A DNA stretch of 64,000 nucleotides from Streptomyces sp. NBC_01288. GTDB taxonomy: Bacteria; Actinomycetota; Actinomycetes; Streptomycetales; Streptomycetaceae. This document shows positions 51,257-60,063 of the stretch, piece by piece. Position 1 is the stretch's first letter. Each line of letters begins with the position of its first letter. Where the stretch lies: assembly GCF_035982055.1 (NCBI RefSeq), contig NZ_CP108427.1, positions 248,001 through 312,000 of the forward strand, in the 5' to 3' direction. The notes below the pieces were generated by a model that was given only the letters and a program-made list of their open reading frames with translations, ran no database searches and was not told the DNA's origin. The position numbers were made by a program, and so were the translations under genes.

Positions 51257-54200
51257 TCGACGAGCAGGTCGCCGCCCTCCACCTGCTGGATGCGGTTGAT
51301 CGCGAGGCGGGAGACCCGGCCGGACTTGGGCGCGGTGATCGCCGCCTCCATCTTCATGGCCTCGATCGTGGCAACGGTGACACCGGCCTCCACCTCGTCG
51401 CCCTCCTCGACCGCGAGGGTGACCACGCCGGCGAACGGGGCCGCGACATGACCCTGGTTGGTGCGGTCGGCCTTCTCCGTGACGGGGATGTCGGAGGCGG
51501 CCGCGGTGTCGCGGACCTGGATCGGCCGGATTTGCCCGTTCAGCGCGGACATCACCGTGCGCAGCCCGCGTTCGTCGGCCTCGCCCACGGCCTCCAGCTC
51601 GATGAGGAGACGGACGCCGGGCTCCAGGTCGACCGTGTACTCCTTGCCGGGCCGGATGCCGTAGAAGAAGTCCTTGCTGTCGAGGACGCTGGTGTCGCCG
51701 TAGGTCTGGCGGTGGGTCTCGAACTCGCGGGTCGGGCCGGGGAAGAGCAGGCGGTTGAGGGTGGCGCGGCGGTCCTTGTCGAGGGCCGTGCGGTCCTCGG
51801 GGCTGAGTTCCTGGACGGGCTTGGGGGCGGCGCGGCCCTGGAGTGCCTTGGTGCGGAACGGCTCGGGCCAGCCGCCGGGCGGGGTGCCCAACTCGCCGCG
51901 CAGGAAGCCGATCACGGAGTCCGGGATGTCGTACCGGTCGGGGGACGCCTCGAAGTCGGCGGGGCTCACTCCGGCGCCGACCAGGTGCAGGGCGAGGTCG
52001 CCGACGACCTTCGACGACGGGGTGACCTTCACCAGGTGGCCGAGGATGCGGTCGGCGGCGGCGTACATCGCCTCGATGTCCTCGAAGCGGTCGCCGAGGC
52101 CGAGCGCGATGGCCTGGGTGCGCAGGTTGGAGAGTTGGCCGCCGGGGATCTCGTGGTGGTAGACGCGGCCGGTGGGTGAGGCGAGGCCCGCCTCGAAGGG
52201 GGCGTAGATCTTGCGGACGCTCTCCCAGTACGGCTCTAGGTCGCCGATGGCCTGGAGGTCGAGGCCGGTGGGGCGGTCGGAGTAGTCGGTCGCGGCGACG
52301 ATCGCGGAGAGGGACGGCTGTGAGGTGGTGCCTGCCATGGAGGCCACCGCACCGTCGACGGCGTCCGCGCCGGCCTGGATCGCGGCGAGGTACGTGGCGA
52401 GCTGACCGCCTGCCGTGTCGTGGGTGTGCAGGTGGACCGGCAGCCCGAACTCCCGGCGCAGTGCCGAGACGAGCGTCGCGGCGGCGGGTGCGCGGAGCAG
52501 GCCCGCCATGTCCTTGACCGCGAGGACGTGGGCGCCCGCTTCTACGATCTGTTCCGCGAGATGGAGGTAGTAATCGAGCGTGTAGAGGCGCTCGTTGGGG
52601 TCGGACAGGTCCGAGGTGTAGCAGAGGGCGACCTCGGCGATCGACGTTCCGGTGGCGCGTACGGCGTCGATGGCCGGGCGCATCTGACCGACGTCGTTCA
52701 GCGCGTCGAAGATGCGGAAGATGTCGATGCCGGTGGCGGCGGCCTCCTGGACGAAGGCGTCGGTCACCTGGGTCGGGTAGGGCGTGTAGCCGACGGTGTT
52801 GCGGCCGCGCAGCAGCATCTGGAGGCAGATGTTGGGGACGGCCTCGCGCAGGGCGGCCAGCCGGTCCCAGGGGTCCTCGGCGAGGAAACGCAGCGCTACG
52901 TCGTAGGTGGCGCCGCCCCAGCATTCCAGGGAGAGGAGTTGGGGCACGGTGTGGGCGACGACCGGGGCGACCGCGAGGAGGTCCTTGGTGCGGACGCGAG
53001 TGGCGAGGAGTGACTGGTGGGCGTCGCGGAAGGTGGTGTCGGTGACGCCGATCGTGGGTGATTCGCGCAGGTGGCGGGCGAAGCCCTCGGGGCCGAGTTC
53101 GGCGAGCAACTGCCGTGAACCGGCCGGGGGTTCGGTGCTCGGGACCGGCGGCAGCTTGGTGGTCGGGTCGATCAGGTCGGGGCGCTCGCCGTGCGGCTTG
53201 TTGACCGTGACGTCGGCGAGGTAGGTGAGCAACTTCGTGCCGCGGTCCGCTGATTGACGGGCCGTCAGCAGCTGCGGGCGCTGCTCGATGAACGAGGTGG
53301 TGATCCGCCCGGCCTGGAAGTCCGGGTCGTCCAGCACCGCTTGCAGGAACGGGATGTTGGTGGACACACCACGGATGCGGAACTCGGCGACGGCGCGCCG
53401 TGCCCGGTTGACGGCGGTGGTGAAGTCCCGTCCCCGGCAGGTGAGTTTGACCAGCATAGAGTCGAAGTGCGCGCTGATCTCCGTACCCGCGTGGGTGGTT
53501 CCGCCGTCGAGGCGGATGCCGGAGCCGCCGGGCGAGCGGTAGGCGCTGATGCGGCCGGTGTCCGGGCGGAAGCCGTTGGCGGGGTCCTCGGTGGTGATAC
53601 GGCACTGGAGGGCGGCGCCGTGCAGGGTGACCGTCTCCTGGGAGAGGCCGAGGTCGGCGAGGGTCTCGCCGGAGGCGATCCGCAGCTGGGCCTGGACGAG
53701 GTCGACGTCGGTGACCTCCTCGGTGACCGTGTGCTCGACCTGGATGCGCGGGTTCATCTCGATGAAGACGTGGTTGCCGGCCGGGTCGAGGAGGAACTCG
53801 ACGGTGCCCGCGTTGCGGTAGCCGATCTCGCGGGCGAAGCGGACGGCGTCGGCGCAGATGCGGTCGCGCAGCTCGGGGTCGAGGTTGGGCGCGGGGGCCA
53901 GCTCGACGACCTTCTGGTGGCGGCGTTGCAGCGAGCAGTCGCGCTCGAAGAGGTGGATGACGTTGCCCTCGCCGTCGGCGAGGATCTGCACCTCGATGTG
54001 ACGGGGGTCGACGACGGCCTTCTCCAGGAACACCGTGGCGTCGCCGAACGCGGACATGGCCTCGCGAGCCGCCGCCTCGATGGACTCGCGCAGGGTGGCC
54101 GGATCCTCGACGCGGCGCATACCGCGTCCGCCACCACCGGCGACCGCCTTCACGAAAACGGGGAAGCCGATCTCCTCGGCGGCGCGGACCAGTTCGTCGA

Positions 54201-54621
54201 CGTCGGTGGAGGGCGCGGAGGAGCCGAGCACCGGCACGCCGGCCGCGCGGGCGGCGGCGATCGCCGTGGCCTTGTTGCCGGTCATCTCCAGGATGTGGGC
54301 GCTGGGACCGACGAAGGTGATGCCCGCCTCCTCGCAGGCGCGGGCGAGTTCGGGGTTCTCGGAGAGGAACCCGTAGCCCGGATAGACCGCGTCCGCTCCC
54401 GCCCGCCGGGCCGCGCGGACGATCTCCTCGACGGAGAGATAGGCGCGGACCGGATGCCCGGGTTCACCGATCTCGTAGGCCTCGTCGGCCTTGAGCCGGT
54501 GCAGCGAATTGCGGTCCTCGTGCGGAAAGACCGCGACCGTTCGCGCGCCCAGCTCATAGCCGGCGCGGAACGCCCTGATCGCGATCTCTCCACGGTTGGC
54601 GACCAGCACCTTGCGGAACAT
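51247..54621 (-). CDS. pyc: Pyruvate carboxylase
   Basis: The 1124-residue single-chain enzyme has a biotin carboxylase domain (FRKVLVANRGEIAIRAFRAG, GGGGRGM ATP loop, EMNPRIQVEHTVTEE), a carboxyltransferase domain (TDTTFRDAHQSLLATR, CWGGATYDVALRFL, HLHTHDTAGG with metal histidines), a PYC_OADA tetramerisation region and a C-terminal biotinyl domain with the EAMKMEA lysine. It makes oxaloacetate from pyruvate, bicarbonate and ATP. ATG at 54621 follows AAGGGA. Its 3-prime end touches the 47-bp repeat array. Confidence 0.97.
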   Translation of the reverse strand: MFRKVLVANRGEIAIRAFRAGYELGARTVAVFPHEDRNSLHRLKADEAYEIGEPGHPVRAYLSVEEIVRAARRAGADAVYPGYGFLSENPELARACEEAGITFVGPSAHILEMTGNKATAIAAARAAGVPVLGSSAPSTDVDELVRAAEEIGFPVFVKAVAGGGGRGMRRVEDPATLRESIEAAAREAMSAFGDATVFLEKAVVDPRHIEVQILADGEGNVIHLFERDCSLQRRHQKVVELAPAPNLDPELRDRICADAVRFAREIGYRNAGTVEFLLDPAGNHVFIEMNPRIQVEHTVTEEVTDVDLVQAQLRIASGETLADLGLSQETVTLHGAALQCRITTEDPANGFRPDTGRISAYRSPGGSGIRLDGGTTHAGTEISAHFDSMLVKLTCRGRDFTTAVNRARRAVAEFRIRGVSTNIPFLQAVLDDPDFQAGRITTSFIEQRPQLLTARQSADRGTKLLTYLADVTVNKPHGERPDLIDPTTKLPPVPSTEPPAGSRQLLAELGPEGFARHLRESPTIGVTDTTFRDAHQSLLATRVRTKDLLAVAPVVAHTVPQLLSLECWGGATYDVALRFLAEDPWDRLAALREAVPNICLQMLLRGRNTVGYTPYPTQVTDAFVQEAAATGIDIFRIFDALNDVGQMRPAIDAVRATGTSIAEVALCYTSDLSDPNERLYTLDYYLHLAEQIVEAGAHVLAVKDMAGLLRAPAAATLVSALRREFGLPVHLHTHDTAGGQLATYLAAIQAGADAVDGAVASMAGTTSQPSLSAIVAATDYSDRPTGLDLQAIGDLEPYWESVRKIYAPFEAGLASPTGRVYHHEIPGGQLSNLRTQAIALGLGDRFEDIEAMYAAADRILGHLVKVTPSSKVVGDLALHLVGAGVSPADFEASPDRYDIPDSVIGFLRGELGTPPGGWPEPFRTKALQGRAAPKPVQELSPEDRTALDKDRRATLNRLLFPGPTREFETHRQTYGDTSVLDSKDFFYGIRPGKEYTVDLEPGVRLLIELEAVGEADERGLRTVMSALNGQIRPIQVRDTAAASDIPVTEKADRTNQGHVAAPFAGVVTLAVEEGDEVEAGVTVATIEAMKMEAAITAPKSGRVSRLAINRIQQVEGGDLLVELR

Positions 54622-54755
54622 TCCCGATCCCTTCAGCCTGCCGATGACGTGCACCATGGTGTCGGCGCAGCCCCTGTAACGCCATGTGAGCCGGGACACT
54701 AGTCGCAAACGTGTCGCACGGAGCGCTCCACCGGGCCGACGGTAAAGAAATCGTA

Positions 54756-54789
54756 TGGTCTAGTCCAAAGTGAGCTTTGGTCCAGTCCA
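54756..54789 (+). promoter_or_regulatory. Chitinase-type direct repeats in the promoter
   Basis: TGGTCTAGTCCA (54756-54767) and TGGTCCAGTCCA (54778-54789) are 12-bp direct repeats 22 bases apart, matching the repeats known at Streptomyces chitinase promoters, where the ChiS/ChiR system and DasR act (established for that gene group). A TTGACG -35 follows at 54795-54800 and the GTG start is at 54857. Confidence 0.88.
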
Positions 54790-54856
54790 ATCCATTGACG
54801 TGGTCGCGACATCGCCAGAAGCTGGGCGCCTCCCCCACTCCCACCGGAGGCACAAC

Positions 54857-56080
54857 GTGACACGTCTTCGTGCATGTCTGGTCGCGGCGGCCGCCGTGAC
54901 GACCGCCGCCGCGGGCACGACCGCGCTGGTCGCGACCAACGCCCAGGGCGCCACCAACGCGGCCACCGCGCTGAGCAACCGCTGGTACGCCGCGGCCCCC
55001 TATCTGATGCCGACGGACAACAACCCGCCGGACGCCGGCGCCATCATGGATGCGACGGGCCTCAAGGCTTTCCAGCTCGCCTTCGTCCTCGCCCCGAACG
55101 GCGGCGGCTGCTCCCCCACCTGGGGCGGCACCTCACCGGTCTCCTCGGACACCGCCGTCCAGTCGGTGATCAACACGATCCGCGCCAAGGGCGGCGACGT
55201 CTCCGTCTCTATCGGCGGCTACGGCGGCACGAAGCTCGGCCAGGCCTGCTCCGACCCGGCCTCGACGGCGGCGGCGTACCAGCAGGTGATCACCAAGTAC
55301 GGCCTGCACGCGATCGACTTCGACCTGGAGGAGCCGGAGTACGAGAACACCGCGGCCATCCACAACGAGATCGGCGCGGCCAAGATCCTCCAGCAGAACA
55401 ACTCGGGCCTGTACGTCTCCGTCACCACGGCCGGTACGGCGGACGGGACGGGGTGGTTCGGCAAGCAGATGCTGTTGGAGGCGAAGTCGCAGGGCTTCAC
55501 GCCGAACAACTTCTCCATCATGCCGTTCGACGGCGGCTTCAACGGCGCGGCCTCGCAGACCAGCGCGCTCACCAACTTCAACTCCATCCTCCAGTCCACG
55601 TTCGGCTGGGACCAGGCGACCGCGTACGCCCACGAGGGCTTCTCGGGCATGAACGGGCGCAGCGACACCGGCGAGTACTTCACCCAGGCGGACTTCCAGA
55701 CCGTCCTGAACTACGCCACCAGCCACAACATGGACCGCTTCACCTTCTGGAGCCTCAACCGCGACCGCCAGTGCAGTCCGGTCGACAACGGCGGTACGAC
55801 GTCCGGGACTTGCTCCAGCGTGGCGCAGAACGCGTGGGACTTCGCCAAGTACTCGGTGCAGTTCGCGGGCGTGACCCCGCCGACCTCGACACCCACGCCG
55901 ACCCCGACCCCGACGCCCACCCCCGGCACGTGCAAGACGGCGTGGAGTTCCACGGCCGTCTACACGCAGGGCAACGAGGTGTCGTACGGCAACCACAACT
56001 GGGTGGCCAAGTGGTGGACCCAGAACGAGGTGCCCGGTGCCTCCCAGTGGGGCCCCTGGCAGGACGAGGGCTCCTGCTGA
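54857..56080 (+). CDS. Secreted chitinase, GH18, with C-terminal CBM5/12 domain
   Basis: The 407-residue protein has a signal peptide (to about residue 31), a GH18 domain (about 40-340) with SVSIGGYGG and the active-site motif HAIDFDLE (D154, D156, catalytic E158; the first Asp of DxxDxDxE is His151), a Pro-Thr linker (about 345-362) and a chitin-binding CBM5/12 (WSSTAVYTQGNEVSYGNHNW, then VAKWWTQNEVPG). GTG at 54857 follows GGAGG. It degrades chitin outside the cell; the promoter repeats fit chitin-inducible expression. Confidence 0.94.
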   Translation: MTRLRACLVAAAAVTTAAAGTTALVATNAQGATNAATALSNRWYAAAPYLMPTDNNPPDAGAIMDATGLKAFQLAFVLAPNGGGCSPTWGGTSPVSSDTAVQSVINTIRAKGGDVSVSIGGYGGTKLGQACSDPASTAAAYQQVITKYGLHAIDFDLEEPEYENTAAIHNEIGAAKILQQNNSGLYVSVTTAGTADGTGWFGKQMLLEAKSQGFTPNNFSIMPFDGGFNGAASQTSALTNFNSILQSTFGWDQATAYAHEGFSGMNGRSDTGEYFTQADFQTVLNYATSHNMDRFTFWSLNRDRQCSPVDNGGTTSGTCSSVAQNAWDFAKYSVQFAGVTPPTSTPTPTPTPTPTPGTCKTAWSSTAVYTQGNEVSYGNHNWVAKWWTQNEVPGASQWGPWQDEGSC

Positions 56081-56094
56081 TCCGGCGGGATCAG
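56077..56094. terminator. Hairpin holding both convergent stop codons
   Basis: CTGATCC-GGCG-GGATCAG is a perfect 7-bp stem with a 4-base loop. The chitinase TGA (56078-56080) lies in one arm and the TGA of the convergent esterase-like gene (56091-56093) in the other, so a single short palindrome closes both genes. Confidence 0.7.
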
Positions 56095-57746
56095 TAGGAC
56101 ATGGGCTGCGACGTCAAGTAGGCCTTGAGAAAGGCGTACTTGGCGTCGCTGTCCGCTGCGGGGAGCGTGGCGAAGCGGTCGCCGAGTTCCATGGTCTGCG
56201 GGGTGCCGGTGTCCAGGGCCGGCCAGGTGGTGAGGCTGCCGCCGTTCGGGTCACCGGTGGCCGCGAAGTTCGCCACGTACGAGGCGGCGGTGTCGGCGAT
56301 GTCGTAGTCGCGCCCCGCCCACGGCCGGTCGGTGTTGTAGAGGAACCCGAGCAGGTAGTAGACGTCGGCCCCGTCGAAGGCTCCCGAACTGCCGCTCCCG
56401 ACAACGGGGTTGGTGGCGTCGTGGCCCGGCGGGACCCGGGTCCAGAAGTAGGTGTGGACCGGGCCGCGATTGCCCGCGGTCTCCTCGAACTGTCCGCCCC
56501 ACAGGAAGGTCGAGACCCGCTCCTCGTCCCGGGCGTAGGAGTTGTACTGCGTGGCCGCCTCGGCGTCGGTGGTCGCCGGGTACAGGCCGAGGAACGTGTC
56601 CGTGAGGCCGACCGGCCCGAACCGGCTCTCGGCGTAGGCCTGGTACTCGGCCAGTGTGAGTGAATCGGTGTTCCCGTCACGGCAGTTGCCGGTGAGGACG
56701 GGTACGTCGGTCTCCCGGCCCGCCTCCATGGCGGCGGTGTACGTGCTCGGCAGGACGTAGCCGTCGAGCACGTCGCCGAAGCCGGTGGCGTCGGCCGGTG
56801 CGTCGGCGGCGTAGGTCCGCGCCACGATCTCGTCGGCGGACAGCGCGCGCAGGTCGGTGAGGGCGGAGCAGCCCAAGTAGTCCGCGAAGGCGGTGCCGTT
56901 GGACTCGGCGGCTGCCAACGTACGGTAACCGTACGGTGGTTGGCCGAGCGCGGGGTCCTTCGTGTAGTGCACGCCGGACGGCAGCAGAGCCCGGTGGAAC
57001 AGACCTCGGGCCGCCAACGAGGCCATCAGGACGTTGACGAGGTTCGCGCCGTTCTGCCAGCCGGCGAGAGTCACCCGGTCCGGGTCGCCGCCGAACGCGG
57101 CGATGTTCCGGGCCACCCATTCCAGCGCCGCTACGGCGTCCAGGGCACCCCAGTTGCCGGAGGCGGCGTGCCCGGACTCGGCGCTGAGGTCGGGGTGGGC
57201 GAGGTCGGCGAAGGGGCCGACGCGGTGGTTGACGCTGACGAAGACGACGCCCTTGTTGGCCAGCAGGGAACCGTTGTAGATCTCCTGTCCGGTCCAGATC
57301 GCGGTGTCACGGCCGCCCGGGAGCCAGACGAGGACCGGTCTGCTGTCGCCCGAAGTCGCCGCGCCGGTCCAGATGTTGAGGTTGAGGCAGTCCTCGCTCA
57401 GGTCCGGCACCTGGTCGCTCGGGATGCCCGAGACGGGCTGGGGGCAGGCCGGTCCCCACGCGTTCGCCTTGCGGATCCCGTCCCAGGACGGCGCGGACCG
57501 GGGCGGGCTCCAGCGGTTTGCGCCGGCGGTGGTGTCCGCGTACGGGATGCCCTTGTAGGCGACGATGCCCTTCAACCCGCCCTGGACGCCCGTGACTTGG
57601 CCGGACTCCGTGGTCACAGGGTCGTCGGCGCTCCGGCTGGTGCGTCGGTCGGCGGCCGACGCGACACCGGAATCGAGGCCGGTCGCCAGCACAGCGGCGG
57701 CGGTACCGGCGAGAAAGCCACGGCGGTTGAGGTCTCGCGAGCGCAC
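56091..57746 (-). CDS. Secreted type-B carboxylesterase homologue without a catalytic triad
   Basis: The 551-residue protein has a twin-arginine signal (LNRRGFLAGTAAAVL) and the full type-B fold: GIVAYKGIPYADTTAGANRW, SEDCLNLNIW, GNWGALDAVAALEWVARNIA, AFGGDPDRVTLAG. The nucleophile elbow, normally G-E-S-A-G, reads G-W-Q-N-G (229-233, Ser replaced by Gln231). The acid region reads TGNCRDGNTD in place of the usual NxDEG, and the His segment reads GAFDGADVYYLLG in place of GAxHGxEL. The oxyanion HGGG is PGGR. It is therefore very unlikely to be an esterase. GTG at 57746 follows AGGGAG. Confidence 0.87.
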   Translation of the reverse strand: MRSRDLNRRGFLAGTAAAVLATGLDSGVASAADRRTSRSADDPVTTESGQVTGVQGGLKGIVAYKGIPYADTTAGANRWSPPRSAPSWDGIRKANAWGPACPQPVSGIPSDQVPDLSEDCLNLNIWTGAATSGDSRPVLVWLPGGRDTAIWTGQEIYNGSLLANKGVVFVSVNHRVGPFADLAHPDLSAESGHAASGNWGALDAVAALEWVARNIAAFGGDPDRVTLAGWQNGANLVNVLMASLAARGLFHRALLPSGVHYTKDPALGQPPYGYRTLAAAESNGTAFADYLGCSALTDLRALSADEIVARTYAADAPADATGFGDVLDGYVLPSTYTAAMEAGRETDVPVLTGNCRDGNTDSLTLAEYQAYAESRFGPVGLTDTFLGLYPATTDAEAATQYNSYARDEERVSTFLWGGQFEETAGNRGPVHTYFWTRVPPGHDATNPVVGSGSSGAFDGADVYYLLGFLYNTDRPWAGRDYDIADTAASYVANFAATGDPNGGSLTTWPALDTGTPQTMELGDRFATLPAADSDAKYAFLKAYLTSQPMSY

Positions 57747-57878
57747 AGGAGCTCCCTGTCGAGTGGGGGGACGGGCGAGTCGCACCATGCTCGGGCGACC
57801 ACCGGAGCGCGGCAAGCGGAACGCCCGGACTCACAGACTCGACAGTTTCGACAGCTGTTCGACAGTTCAACTCGCTTG

Positions 57879-58622
57879 CTAGCGAAGGATGTTGACCGCC
57901 CGCGCGACGACCAGGACGACGATCGACACGGAGACCGAGGACTGGCCCATCATCAGCATCTTGGCCCAGCGGGAGAGCGGCATCACGTCGGTCGGGCTGA
58001 AGGCGGTGGAGTTGGTGAAGGACAGGTACAGGTAGTCCAGGAACACCGGCTCCCAGTCCGGCGGCGCGGTCTCCGGGCTCTGCATCTGGACGAAGAGGAA
58101 GTCGGCGTACTGGTGGTGTCCCATGACCCGCGCCATCGGGCCGCCGCGGTCCCATTCCCAGTACCAGAGGGCGAACACGATGACGTTGGTCAGCCAGATG
58201 GCACCGCCGGTCAGCAGCAGCGGCCCGGCGTCCAGCCCCTCGGTGCCCCTGACCAGGCCCACCACCAGCCTGGCCGCCGACCAGCTGTTGGCCAGGCTGA
58301 TCACACCCGTCAGGACCAGGCTCGGCCAGCGCAGCCACCGGGTGCCGGGCTCGATCCGGCGGGGATTGGCGACGAACAGGCCGACCATCAGCGCGATTTC
58401 GAGGGCCGGCAGCAGCCAGTACGGCTGGAAGGCGAGCCGGTGCGGCAGCATCAGTTGCAGGGCGAGCGCCACCAGGATCACGGCGGACACCGCCCACCGT
58501 GTCTCCCCGCGCGTCACCCGGCGCCACGCGGGCACCACATCGCGCCCGCCGTCCTCCAGCAGCCGCTCGATCCTGGCCAAGCGACCGCTGGAGTCGTCCC
58601 TACCGTCCGTACCGTCCGTCAT
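57879..58622 (-). CDS. Membrane protein with an ion-channel-like C-terminal pair of spans
   Basis: The 247-residue protein has six predicted spans (from about residue 44). The C-terminal part DYLYLSFTNSTAFSPTDVMP between the last two spans looks like a re-entrant pore loop, as in DUF1345 proteins and two-TM potassium channels, but lacks a true GYG filter. The soluble acidic lead (MTDGTDGRDDSSGRLARIER) is short. Function unknown. The 201 bases between it and the M20 gene downstream (58623-58823) show nothing. Confidence 0.8.
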   Translation of the reverse strand: MTDGTDGRDDSSGRLARIERLLEDGGRDVVPAWRRVTRGETRWAVSAVILVALALQLMLPHRLAFQPYWLLPALEIALMVGLFVANPRRIEPGTRWLRWPSLVLTGVISLANSWSAARLVVGLVRGTEGLDAGPLLLTGGAIWLTNVIVFALWYWEWDRGGPMARVMGHHQYADFLFVQMQSPETAPPDWEPVFLDYLYLSFTNSTAFSPTDVMPLSRWAKMLMMGQSSVSVSIVVLVVARAVNILR

Positions 58623-58823
58623 GGCGCCGATTGTCCCCGGTCGGGGGTCGATCGGTTGACGCGCCCCACCCTGGACGCCCGCGGATGTTCCGGTCGGTCG
58701 CGGTTGCCCCCACCGACCGACCCCGACAGCTCAGCCCCGCAGCGGTTCCGCGAGTCGTCCCGGCGACCCCGCGGCCGGCGTGGCCCGGACGGGCACCACG
58801 TCGGTGTGTCCGGCCGGTCCCGG

Positions 58824-60008
58824 TCAGCCCCGCAACGGCTCCGCCAGCCTCCCCAACAGCCCGGCGACCAGGGCGGTCTGCGCGGGCACGGTGTCCGGGT
58901 AGATGAACTCGCCCTGGGCGTGCGCCCCGTCGCCGACCGCCCCCATGCCGCACAGCACCGGCAGACCGAGCGCGGCGACGAAGTTGGCGTCACTGGCGCC
59001 ACCGACGGCCGTGTCGCGCAGGGCGTCACGCCCCTGGTCACGGGCGACCTCGCGGGCCAGGTCGAGCAGTGGTGCGGAGGCCGCGTTGAGGGTCATCGGG
59101 GGCCGGTTCCAGGCGTGGTCGATGTCGATGCGGACGCGCGGGTCGCTGACCTCGATGGCGTCCAACTCCTCGTCCACCCGGTCCTGTTCGGCCGCGCTGC
59201 TGACCCGGATGTCGACCCCGGCGGTGGCCTGCCCGGCGACGACGTTGATGGCCGAACCGCCCTTGATGAGCCCGGTGTTGATGGTGGTGCCCCGCTCGGG
59301 AGCGGCCACGGCAGCGGCGGCGACCACGAACTCGGACAGCGCGGTGATCGCACTCGCCCCGTCCTGCGGCGCGAGCCCGGCGTGCGATGCGACGCCGGTG
59401 GCGGTGACGTGGAAGATCCCGGTGCCCTTGCGGGCGGTCTTCACCGCGCCGTGGGCGCTCGGTTCAAGGACCAGCGTGACGTCGACCTTCTGCGCGACCT
59501 CCTCGATCACCGGCCGCGAGGACAGGGACCCGATCTCCTCGTCACCGTTGAAGAGGAAGGTGACGGTGGGCAGCGGCACACCGCTCTCCCGGGCCAGCTT
59601 CAGCGCCCAAATGCCCTGCGCCAGACCGGTCTTCATGTCGAAGATGCCGGGCCCGCTCAACCTCTCCCGCCCGTCCTCGGTCGCCTCCAACTGCTCCCAT
59701 CCGGCAAGGGTCCCGGTCGGCCACACGGTGTCGTAGTGCCCGACGAGCGCGACATGACCGGTGCCGGTGCCGCCGTAGGTCAGGGTGAGGGTGTCGCCGC
59801 ACTCGCCCCCGGGGTGGCGCTCCTCGTGGTCGGGCCGGCCGAGCCGCTGGACGGTCAGTTCGCGCAGGAGGTCGAGACCGCTCGCGAGGCCGGGAAGGTC
59901 GTAGCTGCCGGTCTCGTGGCGGACGAGGGTCAGGATGTCCTCGACGATCCGCGAGGAGACGTCCTGGGCGCGGGCGGTGAGGGTGGTGGCTGCGGGTGAT
60001 GCGGTCAT
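58824..60008 (-). CDS. M20-family metallopeptidase (glutamate carboxypeptidase type)
   Basis: The 394-residue di-zinc peptidase has ligands H91 (VGHYDTVWP), D124 (GIFDMK), E157/E158 (NGDEEIG), E182 (LEPSAHG) and a C-terminal histidine (GDGAHAQGEF), plus the dimerisation domain around GVASHAGLAPQDG. It is closest in plan to carboxypeptidase G2, which frees glutamate from folates and p-aminobenzoyl-glutamate. The AbgT gene 55 bases upstream in the same operon supports that substrate, but this is inference. Confidence 0.9.
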   Translation of the reverse strand: MTASPAATTLTARAQDVSSRIVEDILTLVRHETGSYDLPGLASGLDLLRELTVQRLGRPDHEERHPGGECGDTLTLTYGGTGTGHVALVGHYDTVWPTGTLAGWEQLEATEDGRERLSGPGIFDMKTGLAQGIWALKLARESGVPLPTVTFLFNGDEEIGSLSSRPVIEEVAQKVDVTLVLEPSAHGAVKTARKGTGIFHVTATGVASHAGLAPQDGASAITALSEFVVAAAAVAAPERGTTINTGLIKGGSAINVVAGQATAGVDIRVSSAAEQDRVDEELDAIEVSDPRVRIDIDHAWNRPPMTLNAASAPLLDLAREVARDQGRDALRDTAVGGASDANFVAALGLPVLCGMGAVGDGAHAQGEFIYPDTVPAQTALVAGLLGRLAEPLRG

Positions 60009-60063
60009 GATCTGCTTTCCTGTACGGCGGTGGGGGGTGAAGTCCCTTGGTGGAGCCCCGGGT

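Noticed and set aside
57840..57885. Three CGACAG words and a small hairpin (TCGCT-TGCT-AGCGA) between the esterase-like and membrane protein genes
   Set aside because: The words are short and unevenly spaced (9 and 11 bases) and the stem is only 5 bp, so no function can be supported.
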